Program-made: the position numbers and the translations under genes | In this document: piece after piece, positions 1-8,037 of the stretch | Layout of the letters: every line of letters begins with the position of its first letter | How positions within the stretch are numbered: position 1 is the first letter of the stretch | Notes under the pieces: model-generated | Database searches by the model: none | Told to the model about the DNA's origin: nothing | Seen by the model: only the letters and a program-made list of their open reading frames with translations | NCBI RefSeq assembly: GCF_027920545.1 | Contig: NZ_CP115859.1 | Location: 1,178,001 to 1,242,000 of the forward strand | Length of the DNA: 64,000 nt | From: Chryseobacterium camelliae | Lineage (GTDB): Bacteria; Bacteroidota; Bacteroidia; Flavobacteriales; Weeksellaceae | Direction: 5' to 3'

Positions 1-573
1 TGTTATGGTAATCGGTTCCCCTTTTTGGATCTGATTTAAAAACAATGGAATTACAGAGCCCCTTGAAGCCATTACATTTCCGTAACGTGTAAGACAAACG
101 ACAGTATCCGTAAGATTTCTAGCTTCTGCCACCGCTACTTTTTCCATCATTGCTTTGGAAATCCCCATTGCATTGATTGGATATGCTGCTTTATCCGTTG
201 ACAAGCAAATTACTTTTTGTACTTTATTGGCTGCTGCTGCACGAATTACATTTTGTGTGCCTTCAACATTCGTTTTGACAGCCTGCATTGGGAAAAATTC
301 ACAGGAAGGAACCTGCTTTAACGCTGCAGCGTGGAAGATATAGTCTACTCCTCTCGTTGCGGGTTCTACACTCGAAAAATCCCTTACATCACCGATATAA
401 TATTTAATTTTATCGTTTTTATAAAGGTTTCTCATATCATCCTGCTTTTTCTCATCACGTGAAAAAATACGGATTTCTTTAAAATGATCTGTCTGTAAAA
501 ACCTGTTTAGAACAGCAGTTCCGAACGACCCTGTTCCTCCAGTTATCAAAAGTGTTTTATTTTGAATTTTCAT
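1..573 (-). CDS. fnlA: FnlA/CapE-like UDP-GlcNAc 4,6-dehydratase/5-epimerase, partial
   Basis: The reading frame starts at 573 and runs off the left edge after 191 codons, so the 3' part is missing. The N-terminus carries a Rossmann motif (TGGTGSFG, about residues 11-18), and STDKA followed by YPINAMGISK is the short-chain dehydrogenase region with Met replacing Tyr typical of CapE/FnlA/WbjB. The family performs the first steps from UDP-GlcNAc toward UDP-L-FucNAc-type sugars in the cytoplasm. The start overlaps the stop of the HisF-like gene by one base (TAATG), so the two are translationally coupled. Placement directly after a WbuXYZ set matches the gene order for L-FucNAm in some enteric O-antigen loci. 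FnlB and FnlC would be expected just outside the window. Confidence 0.85.
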   Translation of the reverse strand, partial: MKIQNKTLLITGGTGSFGTAVLNRFLQTDHFKEIRIFSRDEKKQDDMRNLYKNDKIKYYIGDVRDFSSVEPATRGVDYIFHAAALKQVPSCEFFPMQAVKTNVEGTQNVIRAAAANKVQKVICLSTDKAAYPINAMGISKAMMEKVAVAEARNLTDTVVCLTRYGNVMASRGSVIPLFLNQIQKGEPITIT

Positions 574-1340
574 TAGAATTTTTTTATAAGCTTCTCTTTT
601 TCTTCCTTAGTAGGATAATTAATCAAAACAGCTTTATATTTACCTTTGAATACAAAGAGACTTCCTGCTGCCACACCTATGATCTTGTGTTTGTCAATAA
701 TTTTTTCAATATCATCAAGAGATCCGGCTCCACCAAGTACGGTCATTGGTAATGAGGTCTTTTCCCTGGCTTTTTCAATTAAAGACATATCAAAACCTTT
801 CATAACGCCGTCCTGATCTATTGAGTTAATAACAATTTCACCAGCACCTAGTTCTTGTGCCTGTTCAATAAACTTAAATGGATTGATGCCCGTAGATTTT
901 TTTCCATTATGGGTATATACTTCATACCCTCCCAATAGTTTCTTTTTTACGTCAAGAACTACAATAACGCTTTGAGCACCTACACGATCTGCAATATCTG
1001 TTATTAACTGAGGGTTCTGCAATACTGCTGAAGAAAGAGCTATTTTTTCTATTCCTAAGCCAAATATTTTTTGTGCTTGTTCTACAGTTTTAACTCCTCC
1101 CCCGTAACAAAGCGGCATTCTTGATTGATTAGCAATTCTTTCAATCAAACTGTAGTTTGGTTCCAACCCTTTACTCGTTGCATCGATATCAAAAATAGCC
1201 AGCTCATCAACCTCTTTTTCATTAAAAATTTTTACGGCATTAATAGGATCCCCAACATATTTTGGATTCTTAAAATTCACCGTTTTTACTAAACCGTTAT
1301 CTTGGATTAAAAGACTCGGAATTATTCTTGGTCTTAACAT
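573..1340 (-). CDS. wbuZ: HisF-like amidotransferase partner (WbuZ/HisF2 type)
   Basis: This 255-residue TIM-barrel protein resembles the cyclase subunit of imidazole glycerol phosphate synthase. It belongs to the polysaccharide branch that works with a HisH-like glutaminase and a WbpG/WbuX enzyme to put an amidine on an N-acetyl sugar. Near the N-terminus it reads RIIPSLLIQD, where histidine-pathway HisF has CLDV, so the first catalytic Asp is absent. The second (VVLDVKK, about residue 130) is kept. No other histidine gene is nearby. It lies 2 bp after the HisH-like gene and overlaps fnlA by one base. Assignment to glycan rather than histidine biosynthesis is inference from context and the missing Asp. 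Confidence 0.85.
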   Translation of the reverse strand: MLRPRIIPSLLIQDNGLVKTVNFKNPKYVGDPINAVKIFNEKEVDELAIFDIDATSKGLEPNYSLIERIANQSRMPLCYGGGVKTVEQAQKIFGLGIEKIALSSAVLQNPQLITDIADRVGAQSVIVVLDVKKKLLGGYEVYTHNGKKSTGINPFKFIEQAQELGAGEIVINSIDQDGVMKGFDMSLIEKAREKTSLPMTVLGGAGSLDDIEKIIDKHKIIGVAAGSLFVFKGKYKAVLINYPTKEEKEKLIKKF

Positions 1341-1342
1341 TC

Positions 1343-1957
1343 TTAAAGTTTTGCAAAATTATGTAACAAAATCTCACCATAATGATGGCTTTTTTCAGGA
1401 TGGAACTGAATCCCATATTTATTTTCATGATGTGCTGCAGAAGCAAATTCGCCACCATATTCGGTTACTGCCATTATATCATTTGGATTATTACATTCAA
1501 AATAATAGGTATGTAAAAAATAGAAAATAGAATCATTTTCCAATCCTCTAAACAGCTCTAAATCTTTCACAGGCTTTACATCGTTCCAGCCCATATGTGG
1601 AAGTCTTGTAATCTGATTGATTTTCGTTTCGTCAAATTTTTTTACCGTAGCATCTATCCACTTTAATCCTTCCATTTTTCCTTCGTCACTATTATTCGCC
1701 ATCATTTGCATTCCGACACAAATACCTATTACAGGTACTTTCTTATCCAATACCAATTCATCCAAATAATCTCTCATGCCGGAATTATTCAGCTGAGTCA
1801 TTGCATGATCAAAATGTCCTACACCGGGAAGGATTAATTTTTGTGCATCAATAAGGTCTGCTTTTGTTTTTGCAATTTTTACAGGAACATCAACTCTTTT
1901 ATATACATTGACAAAAGCGTTGATATTTCCTACACCATAATCAATAAGTGTTATCAT
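1343..1957 (-). CDS. wbuY: HisH-like glutamine amidotransferase (WbuY/HisH2 type)
   Basis: Class I glutaminase of about 204 residues that supplies ammonia to the WbuX/WbpG sugar amidotransferase. The nucleophile Cys is in GICVGMQ and the His/Glu pair in QFHPEKSHH. The frame is open up to 1987, but the ATG at 1957 (MITLIDYGVGN) is preferred: it begins exactly where HisH homologues begin and lies one base after the wbuX stop, whereas the longer form would overlap wbuX by 29 bases. It is in the same minus-strand unit as wbuX, wbuZ and fnlA. A histidine role is unlikely because the neighbours are glycan genes. Confidence 0.86.
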   Translation of the reverse strand: MITLIDYGVGNINAFVNVYKRVDVPVKIAKTKADLIDAQKLILPGVGHFDHAMTQLNNSGMRDYLDELVLDKKVPVIGICVGMQMMANNSDEGKMEGLKWIDATVKKFDETKINQITRLPHMGWNDVKPVKDLELFRGLENDSIFYFLHTYYFECNNPNDIMAVTEYGGEFASAAHHENKYGIQFHPEKSHHYGEILLHNFAKL

Positions 1958-1958
1958 A

Positions 1959-3098
1959 TTATCTAAATAATCTTTTTTCGAGCCCAAACTTTTGCATTAC
2001 CTGAGCGCCAAGCTTAATAATTCCCATTTTATTTCTATAATCTTTGTAGGTTTTATTTTCACCTTCAAATATTTGCTGCAGTTCTTCTTTTGTAAGATCT
2101 AGCTTATTAGCTACATATTCAAATTCTTTTTGAAGGAATTCTTCAGATAATTCCGGTCTTGAAACTCTGTCTAAAGCTTCCTCCCTAGTCATCTGACCAG
2201 TAAGAATAAGTGATGAAAAATGTGCTTTTCTTTTTTGATAACCGAATTTTCTTGGAAGCCAATAATCTTCATAAAATCGTGTAAATCTTGATTCATGATG
2301 TTTATGTTGAAAAGGTTCCCATCCAAATTTTGACTGTAGAAGCTCTTCCGCATCTTTTTTTATATAAGGAATTAAATTCAATGGTTTGAAAACTTCCATT
2401 CCATAGACGTATTTATAGTAAATTTTGTAAGAAAGAATGTCTACTAAAGGAAAAGTTTTTAATGGTCTTTTGCCAAATTTCTTATGAATATCTTTAACTA
2501 AAGTAGTATCAATCCCAGGAAAACCTCCCCACTCTTCAGGTTCTCTACAACATTCTGTAGAAAAGTTTCCTCCTGTCAATACATAGTTTATTTTATGTTT
2601 TTTTGCAAATTTATACAGTCCTGAGAAAAATGCATAATCTTGCGGTAAATCTTGATCAGAAATTTGTGATTTTAGGAATGCAACCTGAAGATCTTTCATT
2701 TCTTCCCAATTAATAACTTCTGTATATAAATCAAGATCAAGCCCATTTATTAATTTTTCAATATTGCTTACTGCTTTATCGGTGTTCCATCCCGCATCAA
2801 CATGAAAAATCAAAGGTCTGATACCCATTACTTCTTTTGCTATATATGCTGCATAAGAACTATCTAAACCTCCACTTAGACCAATGATACAATCGAAATC
2901 TTTGTTTTTAGAGGTTTTTTTTATTTTGTCAGCTATTTTCATCAGCTCATCATAGCCTCGATCATCAGTGTACCAATTAGGTTTTATATTTTCAATATAA
3001 TTGGTGTAGTAATCACTTTCGCCTTTTTCATTAAAGATAATATTAGGGTCTGTAGTGTCCATAATGGTTTTTGTACAGATCTGATATGGTCTATTCAT
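1959..3098 (-). CDS. wbuX: N-acetyl sugar amidotransferase (WbuX/WbpG/PseA family)
   Basis: This 379-residue ATP-pyrophosphatase-type enzyme has a PP-loop (LSGGLDSSYAA, about residues 73-83) for adenylating the acyl group of an N-acetyl sugar before attack by ammonia. A Cys pair in TECCREPEEW is also seen. In WbpG/WbuX systems it acts with HisH- and HisF-like subunits to turn an acetamido into an acetamidino group on a nucleotide-activated sugar in the cytoplasm. It is the first gene of the wbuXYZ-fnlA unit and has its own promoter box just upstream. The exact sugar (L-FucNAm or a 3-acetamidino uronic acid) is not determined by the sequence; following fnlA favours the former. Confidence 0.87.
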   Translation of the reverse strand: MNRPYQICTKTIMDTTDPNIIFNEKGESDYYTNYIENIKPNWYTDDRGYDELMKIADKIKKTSKNKDFDCIIGLSGGLDSSYAAYIAKEVMGIRPLIFHVDAGWNTDKAVSNIEKLINGLDLDLYTEVINWEEMKDLQVAFLKSQISDQDLPQDYAFFSGLYKFAKKHKINYVLTGGNFSTECCREPEEWGGFPGIDTTLVKDIHKKFGKRPLKTFPLVDILSYKIYYKYVYGMEVFKPLNLIPYIKKDAEELLQSKFGWEPFQHKHHESRFTRFYEDYWLPRKFGYQKRKAHFSSLILTGQMTREEALDRVSRPELSEEFLQKEFEYVANKLDLTKEELQQIFEGENKTYKDYRNKMGIIKLGAQVMQKFGLEKRLFR

Positions 3099-3115
3099 TG
3101 TATTTTATTAATTTG

Positions 3116-3123
3116 CAAATTTA
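3116..3123 (-). promoter_or_regulatory. Bacteroidota -7 promoter box for wbuX
   Basis: Read on the minus strand the sequence is TAAATTTG, a full match to TAnnTTTG, placed 17 bases before the wbuX start. No convincing TTG element was seen at the right spacing. It implies that the amidine-sugar genes can be transcribed separately from the upstream glycan operon, from which they are cut off by the IS and the opposite-strand pseudogene. Confidence 0.5.
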
Positions 3124-3144
3124 ATTTTAATTTTCCAATTTAAG

Positions 3145-4393
3145 ATGTACAAATTATTAATATCTTGTTTGTGTTTTGTATTTTTTTTATTTCTCAAAAT
3201 ATTTACTCTCAAAAAAAAAATGATTTGGTAACACTCCAAAATACTATAGATAATAATCGTGAGGTATTTTTGGGTGATTTAAAAAATGAATTTTATATTT
3301 ATGGAACCATCAAAGTAGAAAGTAATAAAAAAATATGGGGAAAAGGAGCTAAAATTATTCAGTTACAGGATAATACTCCTATTTTTGATATGGTTGACAA
3401 AAAAAACATTACCATTGATTCTCTAATTCTTATTGGTAAAGGGGATGATTACCAACCTTCTTCTTCTTCATTGGTGGTTGGGATTAACTGTTGGGGAGCA
3501 AATTCTATATTAATAATGAACAGTACGTTTAAAAATTTTTCAAATGCTGGAATCTTGGGGTTAAGAAATACTTCAGACATCATCATTTCTGGAAATTATT
3601 TTTATGGAACCGGTAATAATAATCCTAAATATTATCAAAAAGATCATACAGGGGTTACAATAGGCGGAAATAAAATTTTTATAAAAGGTAATAGCTTCAG
3701 TAATTCATCTCAGGGAATAATTATTGCAGAAAACAGTAGAAATATCTATATCTTAAATAACACTATAAATAATACAACATTGGAGCATAGCATATATATA
3801 TCGACACTTCAGTAAATAATATAAATATAGACCGTAATATTATTAAAAATACAATTGGTAGTGCTATAAAAATTCAAAATGGGAATTACCCTGGAACAAC
3901 CAATAAAAATATTAGAATAACAAACAACATAATCAACTCCACTAAAGTGGGAGACGGTATTTTGATACAAAATACTGAGTTCCCAAGTGTCTATGCGGAC
4001 TCAATTTACATTTTCAACAATACTCTTAGCAATATTGGGCAACACGGTATTAATATACGGGACACTAGACATTGTCGTATTATTAGTAACAAGATTATAA
4101 ACATTAATCATGCAGGACTTTATCTAAGAAATAACAGCAATTTTATTTTTGAAAACAATGTAATAGAGAATGCAAATGAAAATGGAATATTTGATGAGGG
4201 TACAGGTGAAAACATCAAAATTTTAGACAACAAGTTTATTAATGTAGGGATTTCTGGTATTGATAAGAATGGTTTGAGTTCTGGTATTTTTATGGAATTA
4301 GGCGCGGGAAGAACTATCAAGAACAATATTATTATCGGTAGTAGCAAAATGCAAAATGGAATCTATATACCTATAAAAAAAATCTTGATCTTA
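3145..4393 (+). pseudogene. Secreted right-handed beta-helix protein, frameshifted twice and cut by an IS
   Basis: Translation in two linked frames gives a parallel beta-helix protein rich in short Asn/Ile repeats (NNTI, SGNYFYG, NNLS types), with a signal peptide that would start at ATG 3145 and end in NIYSQ. The ATG frame switches to the signal/helix frame at an 8-T tract (3181-3188): one extra T restores the reading. A second shift lies at an (AT)5 tract (3792-3801): four units instead of five join the first open part (to 3815) to the second (open through to the IS). The 3' end is lost at the IS3-family insertion (4394). It is the only plus-strand gene in the minus-strand glycan locus. Such helices occur in polysaccharide lyases, epimerases and adhesins; the function here is unknown. 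Confidence 0.75.
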
Positions 4394-4462
4394 TGTAAAC
4401 TTCCCTAAAAATGTATCCATTTAAAGATAGAGTTTTTGGTTTAAAAAACTTTAAATTTAAAT

Positions 4463-4729
4463 ATGAAAAAGAGTAAGTATTCAGAGATTCAGGTTTTTGG
4501 AATTTTGAAAGAACAGGAACTTGGTAAAAGTGTAATAGAAATATGCCGTAATCATGGCATTACGCAAGGTACTTTTTATCGTTGGAAGAGTAAATATTCA
4601 GGTATGGAAAGTTCGGATATTCAAAAGATGCGAGATTTGGAGTCCGAAAATTCCAGGCTTAAGAAACTTTATGCCGAACGATGTTTAGAGATTGAAGCTT
4701 TAAAAGATGTTTTGTCAAAAAAGTGGTAA
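4463..4729 (+). CDS. IS3-family transposase OrfA (helix-turn-helix)
   Basis: This 88-residue protein has an N-terminal helix-turn-helix (VIEICRNHGITQGTFYRWKSKY) and a C-terminal leucine-zipper-like helix, the usual OrfA layout for binding the IS ends. Near its end the codons tcA AAA AAG (4717-4723) form the classic slippery heptamer for -1 ribosomal frameshifting, which would fuse it to OrfB. It stops at 4729, seven bases inside orfB. It is predicted to act both alone as a regulator and as the N-terminus of the OrfAB transposase. Confidence 0.9.
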   Translation: MKKSKYSEIQVFGILKEQELGKSVIEICRNHGITQGTFYRWKSKYSGMESSDIQKMRDLESENSRLKKLYAERCLEIEALKDVLSKKW

Positions 4730-5556
4730 AGCCTTCTGTACAGCGTGAAATTGTCAACTTTATTTGTGAGAAATACCATTTAAGTGAGCGTAGAAGTTGT
4801 TTGACAATAGGTATCAGTAGGCGTAGTTATCGTTACAGAAGCATTAAAAATGATGATGAATTAATTGAAGTTCTGACACAACTTTCACAAGATCATCTAG
4901 GCTATGGCTTTTGGAAACTGTATCATAAGCTTCGGGATTTAGGTTATACTTGGAATCACAAACGGGTTCATAGAGTTTATGTAGCCTTAAATATCAGTAT
5001 TCGCCGAAGGGTAAGAAAAAGGCTTCCTACTAGAGCCAAAGAAAATATCAGCATTCCTCTGGAGCCTGATCAATGCTGGAGTATGGATTTTATGAGTGAT
5101 AGTTTATATGATGGGAGAAGATTCCGAATATTAAATATTGCTGATGATTATAATCGGGAATTGCTTTCTATGGAAATTGATACAAGTATCTGCTCTGCAA
5201 GAGTAGTAAGGGTTTTAAATAATTTAAAACAACAGGGACGTAAGCCTAAACGCATAAGAGTTGATAATGGACCTGAGTTTATCTCTAAAAATCTTCAGCT
5301 ATGGGCTCAGGAAAATAAAATAGAAATTCATTATATACAGCCTGGAAAACCAACACAAAATAGCCTTATTGAAAGACTGAACAAAAGCTGCAGAAATGAA
5401 CTTCTCAATATGTATGTCTTTAAAAGTTTACAAGACGCAGAAGAAAAAGCAAATCAATGGTGGATAGAATATAACTATAATAGGCCACACGAAGCATTAG
5501 GGAATATAAGTCCTAAAAAATATAAACAAAAAATGAAAGAAGAATCTATCATTTAG
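4723..5556 (+). CDS. IS3-family transposase OrfB (DDE integrase core)
   Basis: 277 residues with an rve/DDE catalytic core: first Asp in WSMDFMSD, second in RVDNGPEF, Glu in NSLIERLNKSCRNE. The C-terminus NRPHEALGNISPKKY is typical of IS3 OrfB. The nominal start is GTG at 4723, but in this family the product is made mainly as OrfAB through -1 frameshifting in the A AAA AAG signal that ends at 4723. All three catalytic residues are present and there is no internal stop, so it is likely active. Confidence 0.92.
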   Translation: MVKPSVQREIVNFICEKYHLSERRSCLTIGISRRSYRYRSIKNDDELIEVLTQLSQDHLGYGFWKLYHKLRDLGYTWNHKRVHRVYVALNISIRRRVRKRLPTRAKENISIPLEPDQCWSMDFMSDSLYDGRRFRILNIADDYNRELLSMEIDTSICSARVVRVLNNLKQQGRKPKRIRVDNGPEFISKNLQLWAQENKIEIHYIQPGKPTQNSLIERLNKSCRNELLNMYVFKSLQDAEEKANQWWIEYNYNRPHEALGNISPKKYKQKMKEESII

Positions 5557-5654
5557 AATGGAAACAAAATTGGGTAGCTTACAATCAATAATCAAATTGA
5601 GCAGTTTCGAGAAAAAGCATTGCGCTAAGGTCTTAAAAATAAAGTCTTCTATGT

Positions 5655-6800
5655 CTATTGTGAAAAACGTGAATATACCTCACGAAGTTTCTTAACATAA
5701 ATAGTATAATTATATTTCTGTAAAAAATATTTTCTGAGTTTAACTTTCTCAATAATATTGGGATTTTGGATATACACTTGTATAATTCTTTGTAGTTCAT
5801 CAGTATCTTCATAACCTACTGCCCAACCAAAGTTATTGCTTTCTATTTCATTAGACATTTCAATCATTCCAATACTAGTAATGATAGGGGTCCCTACCAT
5901 CAAACAGTCATAATATTTTGTTGCAAATCCATAAATATTATTTTTCAATATAGGATCATATAATTGAGGAACTAAAAGAGAGTTTTTCATAATAGCAAGT
6001 GCATCTAAATAGGGTATTTTTCCTAAATAAGTTACATTATTTGCATTTTTATCAAAAAAAGTCAAGTATTTTTCATCCCTAATATCTCCGGCAAAAACAA
6101 AATAGAGGTTCGGTATTTTCCTCTCAATAAGTTCGAACAAAATTTTCTCCCCTCGAGTTTCAGAGAAATAACCTAATATTGGTATTAAGTACATTTCTTT
6201 GGGAAGATTATATTTGGCTCTAATATCTATTTTTTCAACAATTTCTAAAACATCTTCTGTAGAATTAGGGATTATCAAATATTTATTTTCTTTTAATGAA
6301 AATCTACCATAATATATAAAATATTGCCGATCTGGAAAAATAACAAAATTCGAAAGTTTTATAAAAATATTATCTACGAAATTCAAGGTTCCTGCAATAA
6401 TAGCATTCATTCTAAAACTCTCAGATACATAATCTCTAGGGTCATAAATTACTTTACACCGCCAATTAAAAAAGTATTTATACAATAAACTTGGTAATAT
6501 TGTAAAAAAAGTAAATGAAACTACAAATGTTGGTTTTCGTTGGAGTAGGCTTTTGAATATCCAATACTGAAAAGAGAAAAACAAAAATAAAACACCTAGG
6601 CTTCTTGGTTTCGCTGTTTTTTTGAATGCCTCAAATCTTACTTCTTCATAAAGAGGATCAGCATTGTCCCTTTCTTTTCCTGTTCTTGCCCAATACAAAA
6701 ATTCCACATCATCGAATAAGCCTTTTGAAGCTCTTAAAACTCTAATTGCTGACGATGTTGCATCGTAATAATCTGCAAATAAAAACAAACCTTTTTTCAT
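5655..6800 (-). CDS. Glycosyltransferase, GT4-like
   Basis: A 381-residue protein with a two-lobed GT-B look: an N-terminal half with a hydrophobic membrane-associating stretch (about 68-115), and a C-terminal half with PNSTED, LGYFSETRGEK, FVFAGDI, YLGKIPYLD and a GTPIITS donor-side motif. The family transfers a sugar from a nucleotide donor to a lipid-linked growing repeat unit at the inner face of the membrane. It sits 7 bp after the Wzy-like gene at the end of the older minus-strand operon, next to the IS. It is the only glycosyltransferase in the window, so others should lie to the left. Donor and linkage cannot be read. Confidence 0.75.
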   Translation of the reverse strand: MKKGLFLFADYYDATSSAIRVLRASKGLFDDVEFLYWARTGKERDNADPLYEEVRFEAFKKTAKPRSLGVLFLFFSFQYWIFKSLLQRKPTFVVSFTFFTILPSLLYKYFFNWRCKVIYDPRDYVSESFRMNAIIAGTLNFVDNIFIKLSNFVIFPDRQYFIYYGRFSLKENKYLIIPNSTEDVLEIVEKIDIRAKYNLPKEMYLIPILGYFSETRGEKILFELIERKIPNLYFVFAGDIRDEKYLTFFDKNANNVTYLGKIPYLDALAIMKNSLLVPQLYDPILKNNIYGFATKYYDCLMVGTPIITSIGMIEMSNEIESNNFGWAVGYEDTDELQRIIQVYIQNPNIIEKVKLRKYFLQKYNYTIYVKKLREVYSRFSQ

Positions 6801-6807
6801 TATTTTT

Positions 6808-7974
6808 TCAATTGCTTTTCCTGAATTTTACAAATTTTATAATAAAGAAAAAAATAAAATAACCATTATTTAAAAAATTTGCAATAAAAGATACATTATA
6901 AATCTGAAATAGGAAGAAAGGTAATATTGAAATTGCAGCGAGATTTCTGCTCTTTAATGTCATTCGGGTAAGGCTTCCAGCCAAAAAAGAAAAAAATATT
7001 ACGCCCACAAAACTAAAATTAATATAAGCATCTTCGATAAAACAAAAATTAGCATTTCCAGTCCCATTTCCCCCAAATTGATTAAAATACAATAGCCTTT
7101 CAAAATTAATACGTTCTTGCAATGTTAAAGTGGCTATAAGATTGCTGGTAGCCCCTAAAAGATTGTCGCTGAATTCATTTTGAAAAAAAAGAAGTGCATC
7201 ATAAGAAGTTCTTACCGGTACTACAAAAGACCGCCATACTATTGCATCTAAAATACCTGTGGGAATATATTCTATAGAAAAAAAACTTCTTTTCTCACTA
7301 TTTTCCACCCCTCCAAACTGTGTAATTGTAAACATAAAAGACAAAAAACCAAGTATGATAACACCAGATCGTATTAAAAATAGTTTTCTGTTTTTAGCCT
7401 TTGTATATAAATAAAACATAAGTGGAATAATAATTTTAAACAAATATGCTTTTTCCAAAAATGAGATACTATACATCAAGAAAATAATAAGATAAAAAAA
7501 ACGGTTTCTGCTTTTCCTCAAAAAGGACTCAATGATAATATAAGGTATTATTGCTGAATCTAACACCGTTATAATATATGGCAATATGCTTTCCCAACCT
7601 GTTCTAGTTTTAAGAAAGCTTTCCCGAAGCATTATCAAATCTCCTTGTGAAGTTCCTTTAAAGGCCTCTATAATGGGTATACTTGGAGCTGTGATCAGAA
7701 TGATCATTACAACAATTACATATATTGAGAGGATTGTTTTTGAAAAAAAATCAAAGTCTAAATAGAAATATTTTTTTTTTCCTCCAAAAACTATTCTACT
7801 ATTGAGGGTAGCTACAAAAATAATGATAGAGATAAGAGTAATTGCAATCATCAACATTAGAATACTATTATCTAAATTATCATGATAATACAAAGGAAGG
7901 AAACAGAAAAAAATGAGGTATACTAATGTATAACCCATACTAAAAAATTTTTTAAAATTTATTTCTTTCGTCAT
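6808..7974 (-). CDS. wzy: Wzy-like O-antigen/polysaccharide polymerase
   Basis: 388 residues with about ten hydrophobic segments and a large polar loop in the middle to last third (about residues 215-310), the usual topology of O-antigen polymerases. Sequence conservation in Wzy is weak, so the call rests on topology and on location between a glycosyltransferase and a Wzx-like flippase. It would join lipid-linked repeat units on the periplasmic side of the inner membrane. Codon use and base content are strongly AT-rich like its neighbours, as is common for horizontally moved O-antigen cores. Confidence 0.72.
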   Translation of the reverse strand: MTKEINFKKFFSMGYTLVYLIFFCFLPLYYHDNLDNSILMLMIAITLISIIIFVATLNSRIVFGGKKKYFYLDFDFFSKTILSIYVIVVMIILITAPSIPIIEAFKGTSQGDLIMLRESFLKTRTGWESILPYIITVLDSAIIPYIIIESFLRKSRNRFFYLIIFLMYSISFLEKAYLFKIIIPLMFYLYTKAKNRKLFLIRSGVIILGFLSFMFTITQFGGVENSEKRSFFSIEYIPTGILDAIVWRSFVVPVRTSYDALLFFQNEFSDNLLGATSNLIATLTLQERINFERLLYFNQFGGNGTGNANFCFIEDAYINFSFVGVIFFSFLAGSLTRMTLKSRNLAAISILPFFLFQIYNVSFIANFLNNGYFIFFFIIKFVKFRKSN

Positions 7975-8037
7975 ATAATATTCATTAATGAAATTTCTTT
8001 TTATAATGTTTTACCTCAAATTAAACACAATTAATTC

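Larger units (their letters stand above)
4394..5583 (+). mobile_element. IS3-family insertion sequence, about 1190 bp
   Basis: The ends are imperfect inverted repeats beginning TGTAA-[AG]-CT-[TA]-CCC and sharing TCCATT about 20 bases in (left end 4394-4422, right end 5556-5583). Like other IS3 members it is bounded by TG...CA and carries two overlapping frames, orfA and orfB. The three bases before it (TTA) and after it (ATC) do not match, so no target duplication is visible. This could mean loss by later rearrangement or a wrong end by a few bases. It truncates the beta-helix gene. Both transposase frames look intact, suggesting a recent insertion. Confidence 0.87.

Noticed and set aside
573..1987. 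HisF and HisH as histidine biosynthesis genes
   Set aside because: They are embedded in a glycan module with a WbuX/WbpG enzyme, no other his gene is near, and the HisF-like protein lacks the first catalytic Asp.
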